NCBI GenBank assembly: GCA_002724815.1
Contig: PBPV01000027.1
Location: forward strand, 1 to 9,497
Source of the DNA: Methanobacteriota archaeon
Lineage (GTDB): Archaea > Thermoplasmatota > Poseidoniia > Poseidoniales > Thalassarchaeaceae
Reading direction: 5' to 3'
Length of the DNA: 9,497 nt
Shown in pieces: positions 1-6,589 of this stretch. Each line of letters opens with the position of its first letter. Positions within the stretch are counted from its first letter, which is position 1. The position numbers and the translations under genes were made by a program. The notes below the pieces were generated by a model. That model did no database searches, was not told the DNA's origin, and saw only the letters and a list, made by a program, of their open reading frames with translations.

Positions 1-41
1 CTCGATTGACCTCTCAAACCGCTTAAGGGCAAGAGGCTGTT

Positions 42-59
42 CCGGCCGAATATGGCCGG
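42..59 (+). other. Inverted repeat enclosing the aminotransferase start codon
   Basis: The arms CCGGCC (42-47) and GGCCGG (54-59) are perfect complements around a 6-base spacer, GAATAT. The AT of the start codon (52-53) lies in the spacer and its G begins the right arm. In RNA this would be a GC-only 6-bp stem that partly hides the start. The right arm also encodes Ala-Gly, so the repeat may be coincidence. Function is not shown. Confidence 0.4.
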
Positions 60-1203
60 CTTTTCGGACCGCGCATTGGCGATTCAGCCTACAGGTGTGC
101 GGAAAATGTTCGATATGGCTGGGGATGATGTCATTTCCTTTGGCCTTGGTGAGCCTGATTTCCAACCCCCTCTTGTTGCTATCAATGCATTCCACAATGC
201 CATGTTGAACGGACACAACAAGTACACTACAACAGCAGGATTGCCCGCATTGCGCAAAAGAATCGCCGAAATCTGGACTTCTCGCTGTCCCGGTTTGGAT
301 GAATCCAACGTTTGCATGACCATGAGTGGTACTAACGCCTTGCTGAACATTTTTGCCACATTGGTCAATCCTGGGCAAAACGTATTGCTTCCTGAACCGT
401 ATTTCCCACTCTACGGTCCGGATGTCGAACTTTGGGGTGGCGAGACTCGATTCTATGAGTGCTCGTTTGAAAACGAGTTTGTCCCAACCATCGAGCATCT
501 TGAAACCCTCGTCGATGAGAATACATCTGCCATTTTGTACAATTTCCCTTCAAATCCAACCGGGGCAACCATCACTGCAGAACAAAGAGATGAGTTGCTT
601 GCCTTCGCACAACGACACGATCTCTGGCTGATTACAGACGAAGTTTACGATCGCATTGTCTTCAATGGAGAACATGTTTCCTTCGTGGGCTGCGACGATG
701 AGAGAGTCATTCTGATCAATTCATTCTCGAAAACCTATGCAATGACTGGTTGGAGAATTGGATATATTTTGTCAGCCAATCGTGAAGCCATCGGTCAAAT
801 GATCAAAATCCAATACTACATCACGGCCTGCTCGAATGATGCCATGCAATACGCCGTTTTAGCAGCCATTGATCAAGCCGATGATTACCCCGATGAAATG
901 TGCGCAGAGTTCCAAGCACGCAGGGATCTGATTTGCTCTCGGTTGAATGCCATGCAAGGTGTTCAATGCCATGTTCCCGAAGGTGCATTCTACGTTTTCC
1001 CCAAGGTCGATGTTCCGGGGATGAGTAGTGAAGAAATCGCGATTGAATTGCTAAAGGGTGGCGTTTTGTGTTCTCCCGGTTCGGCATTTGGTCCATCCGG
1101 CGAAGGGCACCTACGATTTGCCTACACCATTTCAAGAGAAGATATTGCACGCGGAATGGACAAAGTCGAATCAGTCCTCAAGAGACTCCAAGGTCCAGCT
1201 TAG
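52..1203 (+). CDS. PLP-dependent class I/II aminotransferase (aspartate aminotransferase family)
   Basis: A complete 383-residue fold-type I aminotransferase, of normal length for the family. It transfers an amino group between an amino acid and a 2-oxo acid in the cytoplasm, using PLP. Visible motifs: the N-terminal GLGEPDF segment (31-37); N168 in SNPTGA; D196 and Y199 in TDEVYD, which contact the PLP ring; the Schiff-base lysine K227 in SFSKTYAMTGWRIGY; R235 for the PLP phosphate; and R355 in GHLRFAY, expected to bind the substrate carboxylate. The catalytic set is intact. The ATG at 52 is chosen because an in-frame TGA at 7-9 leaves no better upstream start; only a weak GAGG (33-36) precedes it. 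A 6-bp inverted repeat surrounds the start codon. The membrane-protein gene follows after 8 bases, probably in one transcript. Family membership is certain. Substrate (aspartate, aromatic or alanine) cannot be settled from motifs, so no symbol is given. Confidence 0.95.
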   Translation: MAGFSDRALAIQPTGVRKMFDMAGDDVISFGLGEPDFQPPLVAINAFHNAMLNGHNKYTTTAGLPALRKRIAEIWTSRCPGLDESNVCMTMSGTNALLNIFATLVNPGQNVLLPEPYFPLYGPDVELWGGETRFYECSFENEFVPTIEHLETLVDENTSAILYNFPSNPTGATITAEQRDELLAFAQRHDLWLITDEVYDRIVFNGEHVSFVGCDDERVILINSFSKTYAMTGWRIGYILSANREAIGQMIKIQYYITACSNDAMQYAVLAAIDQADDYPDEMCAEFQARRDLICSRLNAMQGVQCHVPEGAFYVFPKVDVPGMSSEEIAIELLKGGVLCSPGSAFGPSGEGHLRFAYTISREDIARGMDKVESVLKRLQGPA

Positions 1204-1206
1204 GTG
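1202..1206 (+). promoter_or_regulatory. Shine-Dalgarno site for the 1212 gene
   Basis: AGGTG overlaps the TAG stop of the aminotransferase and lies 5 bases before the ATG at 1212. It matches the core of the archaeal consensus GGAGGTGAT. It decides the start of the downstream gene, whose reading frame stays open well upstream inside the aminotransferase, and it suggests coupled translation of the pair. Confidence 0.7.
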
Positions 1207-1211
1207 TTGAC

Positions 1212-1841
1212 ATGTCTCTAACTGCGGATGTCATCCGTTTGGTTGTCGGTATGCTGGTTGGCATGGTATTGCCACGTCTCCCTCTTCTGTTTTTCACTCG
1301 CTTTCTGAGCATGGAGCGCGAACTCCCTCCTCATCCCGATTCGGTGCCAATCTCAGTCCCACTGATTCAGCGTCTACTGCTCATGAGACGGGTTCACCTG
1401 ATGTGTTGGATTACCGCCCTCCTTCCTCTCGGGTTGGGGCTGTGGATCTTGCAAAACTCACCCGAACCATTCGCGCTTGGTATGGTGGCAGGCGTTTCTT
1501 GGTTCGCCATTACGCGAGTGGTGCCCGAGGACATTGAACAAGGCCTGGGTATTCTCCCTCTTTCCATGATCAAATCGGTGAACAATTTGCGCGAACCCGA
1601 AGCGGATTGTTGTGGGAATCCAGAGTTATACTGGGAGGTGCGCGCCGTTCGATGCAAACAATGCCGCCATGTCGCCATGGATTTGCCTCGTCCCGATTTG
1701 GGAAGGATGCGTTCTGATGGTCGATTGAAGGGGTCTCTCCGTGTTCTGTTAACGGATGGGCGCTCTGTTTTCCCGACTGGAGTTACCTCAGTCCTCTCCG
1801 AGAGTGCCGAGTTGCTCAGCCAGGTCGCTGAAGAGGAATGA
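1212..1841 (+). CDS. Small membrane protein with cytoplasmic Cys-pair (zinc-ribbon-like) domain
   Basis: A 209-residue protein of no family I recognise. Three hydrophobic segments are visible at about residues 8-28, 62-80 and 86-104. The loop between the first two carries several Arg residues (R52, R59, R60), which suggests that the loop and the C-terminal half face the cytoplasm. The C-terminal part (105-209) holds C133-C134 and a C148-K-Q-C151 knuckle followed by H153, resembling a small zinc ribbon. It ends in an acidic helix. The frame is open back to 1068, but the ATG at 1212 is preferred: it follows an AGGTG site and avoids a long overlap with the aminotransferase. Spacing to that gene is 8 bases, so they probably share a transcript; a functional link is not evident. 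The last 54 bases overlap the convergent minus-strand gene. The zinc-binding idea is inference; a structural disulfide or no metal is also possible. Confidence 0.8.
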   Translation: MSLTADVIRLVVGMLVGMVLPRLPLLFFTRFLSMERELPPHPDSVPISVPLIQRLLLMRRVHLMCWITALLPLGLGLWILQNSPEPFALGMVAGVSWFAITRVVPEDIEQGLGILPLSMIKSVNNLREPEADCCGNPELYWEVRAVRCKQCRHVAMDLPRPDLGRMRSDGRLKGSLRVLLTDGRSVFPTGVTSVLSESAELLSQVAEEE

Positions 1842-2909
1842 TTCGTCATTTTCCTCGTTCCCCTCAGTGATTTCTTCTTCGTCGATTTCGTGCACATCGG
1901 TACCTGTGCCTTGAGAAGTTTCTCCGGGCGCTGGCAATGCCTCGAAATCATCCTCATCCTCGTCATCATCCATTTTTACCCAATCTTTCTCATTGCCGAT
2001 AAACCACTTGGGGGGATCTTGTTCACCACCACCCAACACAGCCATGGTGGTAAAAATCGCCATCGGCAATAGAGAAAGGGCCACGAGCAAATCAAGGAAA
2101 CTGGATTCGGGAATGACCACATTGTCAACTGGAAGTACAGCTTCGAGAATGCCTCTCTCAATTTCAACATCTTGCCACCTGTAATCGAGTCCGAGACCTT
2201 GGAATGCGAGAGAAACAATTGTTCGTTCTACAATCCAAAGAAGGAGGACCGGAAACAGCCACCCCAGTTTGGTCCGATCCACAAGTATCCGTCTTGCGAC
2301 GGCAGCGACTCCGACGACCTTTGAAGCAATTTTTGGATAGACTCGCAATCCGATGACCAATCCGATCAGGTAGACGAGCAGCGCCAATTCCAGAAGCCTT
2401 CGTTCCTGCAGCCATTCGCTGGGGACAAAGCGCAGTACAAGCAATGGGAGCATGATCAGAACGATTTGCAGTGGAGCCGCAAGCAGCTGCAGGCCTCCAT
2501 GAACCTCCAATAGAGGCCGGTTGTTTAATCGAACTTCTTGGTACACAATTCGGGTCACCTTTCCATACGGGGATTGTGTCAACACAAATCTTGAACGATC
2601 GACCAAATCGGCATCACGCAATCTGCGTGTCATTCGCAAGAATGCCAACCATCCACCGGCATCTGCAACACGTGTTGGCATGTATCCTCCCACAGCCAAG
2701 CCTAAGACGAGTGAAATGATGCCGTACATGACGGCGGCGCTGATAATCCATGGAAATAATTCAATCTGAAATGAGAACGTCCAAGTGTCCCAATCCATGT
2801 CCAAAATGTATGTTGCCGTAAAGGCCAGAATCGGTGCAACGAAGACCTGGACGCCGACGATAATCGTTAGCCACATCCGTTCAATCAACGTACTTCGATT
2901 TAGGGACAA
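1788..2909 (-). CDS. Six-helix membrane protein with acidic C-terminal tail, unknown function
   Basis: A 373-residue integral membrane protein that I cannot assign to a family. Hydrophobic segments lie at about residues 13-35, 53-75, 141-161, 172-191, 216-236 and 270-293. Arg/Lys-rich stretches at 80-131 and 189-214 fit cytoplasmic loops. The predicted topology is six helices with both ends inside and a 65-residue cytoplasmic loop between helices 2 and 3. Residues 311-373 form a hydrophilic, strongly acidic tail (for example 313-321, and 341-356). The frame opens at a TTG codon (2907-2909); an ATG 11 codons later (2874-2876) is the alternative start. Neither has a clear Shine-Dalgarno site. 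I keep the TTG because it supplies Arg residues before helix 1, which fits the positive-inside rule, but this is uncertain. The 3' end overlaps the convergent gene by 54 bases. It is transcribed divergently from the secreted Ig-repeat gene. Confidence 0.8.
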   Translation of the reverse strand: MSLNRSTLIERMWLTIIVGVQVFVAPILAFTATYILDMDWDTWTFSFQIELFPWIISAAVMYGIISLVLGLAVGGYMPTRVADAGGWLAFLRMTRRLRDADLVDRSRFVLTQSPYGKVTRIVYQEVRLNNRPLLEVHGGLQLLAAPLQIVLIMLPLLVLRFVPSEWLQERRLLELALLVYLIGLVIGLRVYPKIASKVVGVAAVARRILVDRTKLGWLFPVLLLWIVERTIVSLAFQGLGLDYRWQDVEIERGILEAVLPVDNVVIPESSFLDLLVALSLLPMAIFTTMAVLGGGEQDPPKWFIGNEKDWVKMDDDEDEDDFEALPAPGETSQGTGTDVHEIDEEEITEGNEENDESFLFSDLAEQLGTLGED

Positions 2910-2974
2910 CAGGGGGGTTCGGGTACTTTGATGTCAAGAGTGTGTCGGCCAAACAAGGGGTTCTCAACACGATT

Positions 2975-2991
2975 CTTTACGAGAAAAATTT
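2975..2991 (+). promoter_or_regulatory. Candidate AT-rich promoter elements in divergent intergenic region
   Basis: The 163-base gap between the divergent genes contains an AT-rich patch. CTTTA (2975-2979) and AAAAATTT (2984-2991) are the only TATA-like runs there. CTTTA lies 27 bases before the outer arm of the hairpin at 3002, so a start about 25 bases downstream would place the hairpin at the 5' end of the plus-strand transcript. AAAAATTT, read on either strand, could serve the minus-strand gene. This is a weak call from base composition and spacing only. Confidence 0.3.
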
Positions 2992-3001
2992 CCGCCGTAG
3001 T

Positions 3002-3030
3002 GGTTACCCTGTCGTAGACAGGGTTCAACC
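3002..3030 (+). other. Hairpin with GTA triloop upstream of the secreted Ig-repeat gene
   Basis: The arms ACCCTGTC (3006-3013) and GACAGGGT (3017-3024) pair perfectly over 8 bp around GTA. GGTT (3002-3005) and AACC (3027-3030) extend the stem by 4 bp with a 2-base bulge (TC) on the right. It lies 42 bases before the ATG at 3073. No T-run follows, so it is unlikely to be a terminator. The same shape with different sequence occurs upstream of the next two genes. It could be a 5'-UTR structure or a dyad operator. Confidence 0.6.
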
Positions 3031-3072
3031 AACCTTAAGACCGGCACACGATTGGCGGAATTGTTGATTGCG

Positions 3073-6000
3073 ATGAAGAATGGCCAAACCACCTTGATGC
3101 TACTCGTCCTCTGCCTAGCTTCCTTGGCGCCCATGATGGCTCCCCAAGAGGCGCTGAGTTCAGCAACCAATGAGCAAGATACCTCAGGTCGCGCTGCTGT
3201 GGATTTCACAGTCATTGATGTCTCAGTGGGCAATACGACGACACCCGCTGAAACCTGGGATCAACCGGACGGTACATCGTTGGATTACATGCTTCGAGGC
3301 GTTCGCTACGAGGTCAAAATCACATTCAAGAACGCCGGAACCGGTTCGTTTGCCCGCGACTCCATCGGCACGCTCGACGCTGTTCATCCAATCGGTTTTG
3401 TCATGGAAAGTTGGACCTTCAATCTCACCGGACAGCAAGGCAGCATGCAGGGCGGACAACAGCGACAAATGATTGTTGAATGGACCCCGGAAGCGGCTCA
3501 CAGTATCCTCGATGACGATGGTCATCTGCACGGTGGAGTTATTTTCCGTGGAACCATTACCTCAACCATCACAGGCCTTGAAGATGGCAGCTTAGACAAC
3601 AACGTCTACGATGAATCTGTACCGATTGCACTTTGGCATGATACCATGGAAGGCACTTACGCTGCAAACACACCGATTTGGGTGCCCATTTCGTACACGG
3701 ATCGAACCGCTGGCGGAAGCGGGATTTACGGCGGAGGTTCAGATTGGCAAACCGACAATTCATCTGCAGCCGAGGGTGTTTCTCATTGGCGAATTTCTGA
3801 TCCAGATGGCGGCAATTATGCTTCCAACACAGTGGACATGCTGAAGTGGGGTTGGATTCCAACCCAGGGTACCTGTGCCGACCCAGGACATGGTCTTGGA
3901 TACGGCAGTATTGACTCGGATGTGGAGGCACTGTATGGTGTCCCGTTCTGCTGGCTCAATCTACTCGATTCAGATTATCGATCCGTTCACTGGTCGACCC
4001 AAGCTTGGGGAACCATGGGTTCAGGTGATGAGATGGCCATGGAAGCACTTCGAGGAATGAGTACGGTCAAGGAACTGAACATGACTCAAGCCGGTGTTTC
4101 TGCCGTAGAGAACGATTGGACACATGTGGTCTGGAACATGACTGACGTGCACAATGACAATGCCTACACCTTGTCGTACACCAAGCATGCGGACAACACG
4201 GGTGCCAACACTGGAATGCGAATTGATGATTTCATTCTCTTTGCCGTTGAAGTTGTCGACGAATACACCGTGTCTCTAGATTGCGATGACCCGCTACCCA
4301 ACGCCTATGTGGTCATCCCAGCCGATCCCAACCCCCCATCTCTGTATTGTCACCTCACCAACAATGGATACAGAGAAGTGAATCTCAATCTCTTCACTGA
4401 AGTCTCCAATACGTCTTGGATGAACATCTTCCCTCTAAGAATCGACAGTGACAATATGTTGGATCACGACAATTACGTGTCATTGAACCCGTTGGATGGA
4501 GAAACCACGACTGCATTTTGGGTCAATCTGACCGTGCCTGAGGGAGCCAACGTTGAGACTCTGAATTGGACTGTGACCATTTCGGATCAAGTCAATTCCC
4601 AAGTGATGAAACACATGACGCTCCCAGTGTCCATTTCTTCATCATACTCTGTCCGATTAGATCAGGTCAGTCCGTCTTATCCGGCTCTGACTCTAGAGCC
4701 TGGGGCGACGGGAGACATTCTGATGAAAGTCAAGAACACTGGAAATCAAATGGCAGATTGGACCATGGGTGCCTACTTCGACAGTATGATGTGGGGCGCA
4801 TCGAACTTGGCTTGGTTTGAAGATTGGGATGAAGATGGGAATCTGACTCCACTCACTCAAATGCAACTTGCGAAAGGTGAAGAAAGGGTGGTCACGGCTC
4901 GATTTACGGCTCCTGCTCAAAACGAACCCGGCATGGTTGAAATCTCTCTACTGGTACAGGGTGTGGCTCCAGTCAATGCTCAATCTGTCGAGAAGATTTT
5001 CATTGAGATTCCAGTCATACAATCGGCGACCGTTACACCTGATTCCTCTTCGATGACCGCACTCGCCGATGGCAACAAACGCACAATGTCCATCACTGTG
5101 CGAAATGATGGAAATGCCGCTGAAATTTTCGATCTCTCAGTCTCTGCGGATTGGCGAATTGGGGCGACACTCGCCACAGCGGTGACCGAACCGATTGAAC
5201 CGTTTGGTCAAGAGGTTGAAATCATGGTCATCATGGACATGCCTCAAGGATTGACACCGGAATATTATCCAATCACTGTCACAGCAACTTCTCAGACGGA
5301 CTCAACTTACACCGCTAGCGGACAATACACCCTTGAAGTTCCGACAACTTACATTGTGGAAGTTGAGGACAAAGACCTGTCGGGGCAGTCATTTTCAGCC
5401 GGTGCTGAGTCTCGGACCATGAAATTTGAGATATTCAATCATGGGAATGCAATGGATGCATTCAACATTGATTTGGCCATGGATACAGGAGTGATGGCCG
5501 AGTTCTACGAAGGGGTTTCAGACGGTCGAACAGTCTTCATTCCACCTCAAACCTCGACGAACGTTACCATCAGTTACAGCTTCGATGATGGGGTTCAAGG
5601 CAACAAACAACTGACAATGACGGCGACCAGTGTCAACGGCCTTGAGAATGGTCAGACCGTATCTTCCTCCGGTGAAGCCAATTTCCAGGTGGGTACCTTA
5701 GGGTGGATTCGTCTTGAGGCAGGGCCTGTGGTTCACATCACTGAACCGGGTCCACATCTGATTTCTGTAACAGTACACAATCAGCACCCGTCTTCAATCC
5801 AAGACATTCGCCTGAGCGTTTCAACCGATGAAGATGCAGTTTGGAACACACGGTATGTACGTGTGATTTCTGATGATCAGCAATTCGAATTGCCACCGGA
5901 TCAAATCCGCATCATCAACATCGAAGTATTCCTAACCGCAGAAAACTTGGCGAATTTTGCAGATGATACGATGGTTTTCACAGCAACTCTGATGGTTGAG

Positions 6001-6513
6001 GCTACTGATGACAATGCCCAAATTTCAATGCAATTCAGTGCGGACAAATATGTCGCTGAAGAATCGAGTAGCGATGGAGGTGGCTTTGGTGCCTTGGCAG
6101 CAAACGTCGCCACTTGGGTTGCAGGAATCCTCGTTATCCTGGCCTTGGGCGTCGTTCTCGTACGTATCTTAGTCTCTACAGAACATGAAGATGAAATCTC
6201 ATCATTGGGAGCAGCAGGATATGAATCCAATATCGGTTTGCCAGAGGCGCCAACCTTGCCCGAGGCACCCACTTTGCCTAGTGCCGATACCACTGCCAAT
6301 TCGATGTATGGTGGCACTCAGGAGTTGTTTGCACAACCCGTGATGGCAACGCCCCCTCCTCCAAGTCAGCCCGAGCCCGCAGTGGCTCCTGCACCTGCCC
6401 CCGCTCCTCAAGCGGGCCCCCCTGTCCCTGAATCTGGCCTACCAGAAGGTTGGACCATGGAGCAATGGCAGCATTACGGTGAGGAGTATTTGCGACGCCA
6501 GGGTGGCGCTTAA
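3073..6513 (+). CDS. Large secreted, C-terminally anchored Ig-repeat surface protein
   Basis: A predicted exported protein of 1146 residues. The ATG at 3073 is preferred over an in-frame TTG at 3052 because it gives a standard signal peptide: K2 then a hydrophobic core at about 7-23. Residues about 40-180 look like a first beta-sandwich. Residues about 185-400, rich in Gly, Trp and Asp, end in RIDDFILFAVEV, a strand typical of lectin/MAM-like jelly rolls; C268/C293 and C404/C426 are possible disulfides. Then come tandem CARDB/NEW3-like Ig domains, each marked by a V-x-N-x-G-N-type turn (N431, N555, N678, N789, and a variant at N903), spaced about 111-124 residues apart. A Gly/Ser linker leads to one membrane helix (about 1006-1034), an RILVS stop-transfer, a Pro/Ala-rich tail (1056-1122) and a terminal LPEGWTMEQWQHYGEEYL motif. 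Most of the chain should be outside the cell with a 110-residue cytoplasmic tail. Likely roles are adhesion or cell-surface binding; the ligand is unknown. Confidence 0.9.
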   Translation: MKNGQTTLMLLVLCLASLAPMMAPQEALSSATNEQDTSGRAAVDFTVIDVSVGNTTTPAETWDQPDGTSLDYMLRGVRYEVKITFKNAGTGSFARDSIGTLDAVHPIGFVMESWTFNLTGQQGSMQGGQQRQMIVEWTPEAAHSILDDDGHLHGGVIFRGTITSTITGLEDGSLDNNVYDESVPIALWHDTMEGTYAANTPIWVPISYTDRTAGGSGIYGGGSDWQTDNSSAAEGVSHWRISDPDGGNYASNTVDMLKWGWIPTQGTCADPGHGLGYGSIDSDVEALYGVPFCWLNLLDSDYRSVHWSTQAWGTMGSGDEMAMEALRGMSTVKELNMTQAGVSAVENDWTHVVWNMTDVHNDNAYTLSYTKHADNTGANTGMRIDDFILFAVEVVDEYTVSLDCDDPLPNAYVVIPADPNPPSLYCHLTNNGYREVNLNLFTEVSNTSWMNIFPLRIDSDNMLDHDNYVSLNPLDGETTTAFWVNLTVPEGANVETLNWTVTISDQVNSQVMKHMTLPVSISSSYSVRLDQVSPSYPALTLEPGATGDILMKVKNTGNQMADWTMGAYFDSMMWGASNLAWFEDWDEDGNLTPLTQMQLAKGEERVVTARFTAPAQNEPGMVEISLLVQGVAPVNAQSVEKIFIEIPVIQSATVTPDSSSMTALADGNKRTMSITVRNDGNAAEIFDLSVSADWRIGATLATAVTEPIEPFGQEVEIMVIMDMPQGLTPEYYPITVTATSQTDSTYTASGQYTLEVPTTYIVEVEDKDLSGQSFSAGAESRTMKFEIFNHGNAMDAFNIDLAMDTGVMAEFYEGVSDGRTVFIPPQTSTNVTISYSFDDGVQGNKQLTMTATSVNGLENGQTVSSSGEANFQVGTLGWIRLEAGPVVHITEPGPHLISVTVHNQHPSSIQDIRLSVSTDEDAVWNTRYVRVISDDQQFELPPDQIRIINIEVFLTAENLANFADDTMVFTATLMVEATDDNAQISMQFSADKYVAEESSSDGGGFGALAANVATWVAGILVILALGVVLVRILVSTEHEDEISSLGAAGYESNIGLPEAPTLPEAPTLPSADTTANSMYGGTQELFAQPVMATPPPPSQPEPAVAPAPAPAPQAGPPVPESGLPEGWTMEQWQHYGEEYLRRQGGA
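6238..6279 (+). repeat. Short in-frame tandem repeat in the Pro-rich tail
   Basis: Two 18-base units (6238-6255 and 6256-6273) both encode LPEAPT and are followed by a further Leu-Pro. The units differ at four positions, all synonymous, so the repeat is kept at protein level. It lies in the cytoplasmic linker just after the membrane helix and probably acts as an extended spacer. Confidence 0.6.
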
Positions 6514-6526
6514 TCGGTCACGGCGC

Positions 6527-6533
6527 CTTTATC
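6527..6533 (+). promoter_or_regulatory. Candidate TATA-like box for the thermosome gene
   Basis: CTTTATC is the most AT-rich stretch in the 76-base gap before the thermosome gene. It lies about 60 bases before the ATG and 29 bases before the hairpin at 6556, so a start about 25 bases downstream would put the hairpin at the very 5' end of the mRNA. The call rests on base composition and spacing alone. Confidence 0.35.
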
Positions 6534-6555
6534 AATGACTCCTGAGTCGGCAAGT

Positions 6556-6570
6556 CGCCCCGTAGGGGCG
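6556..6570 (+). other. Hairpin with GTA triloop upstream of the thermosome gene
   Basis: CGCCCC (6556-6561) and GGGGCG (6565-6570) are perfect complements around GTA. This gives a 6-bp GC-only stem ending 19 bases before the thermosome ATG and 5 bases before its Shine-Dalgarno site. It is followed by TAAACA rather than a T-run, which argues against a terminator for the preceding gene. A 5'-UTR element or operator controlling chaperonin expression is possible but unproven. Confidence 0.6.
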
Positions 6571-6575
6571 TAAAC

Positions 6576-6581
6576 AGGTGG
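6576..6581 (+). promoter_or_regulatory. Shine-Dalgarno site for the thermosome gene
   Basis: AGGTGG lies 8 bases before the ATG at 6590 and matches the archaeal AGGTG core. It supports that start over the later Met codons. Confidence 0.7.
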
Positions 6582-6589
6582 AATAGCCA

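Noticed and set aside
1068..1211. Longer N-terminus for the small membrane protein, beginning inside the aminotransferase
   Set aside because: The added stretch is an out-of-frame reading of conserved aminotransferase codons, and AGGTG 5 bases before the ATG at 1212 marks the real start.
3006..3030. GGGTTCAACC resembles a tRNA T-arm
   Set aside because: No acceptor, D-arm or anticodon pairing can be found around it; the bases are better explained by the hairpin.
3052..3072. TTG start adding seven residues to the Ig-repeat protein
   Set aside because: The ATG at 3073 yields a typical signal peptide directly (Met-Lys then hydrophobic core), and no Shine-Dalgarno site supports the TTG.
6556..6570. 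Hairpin read as an intrinsic terminator of the Ig-repeat gene
   Set aside because: No T-run follows (TAAACA), and archaeal termination relies mainly on T-tracts. The same holds for the hairpins at 3006 and 8311.
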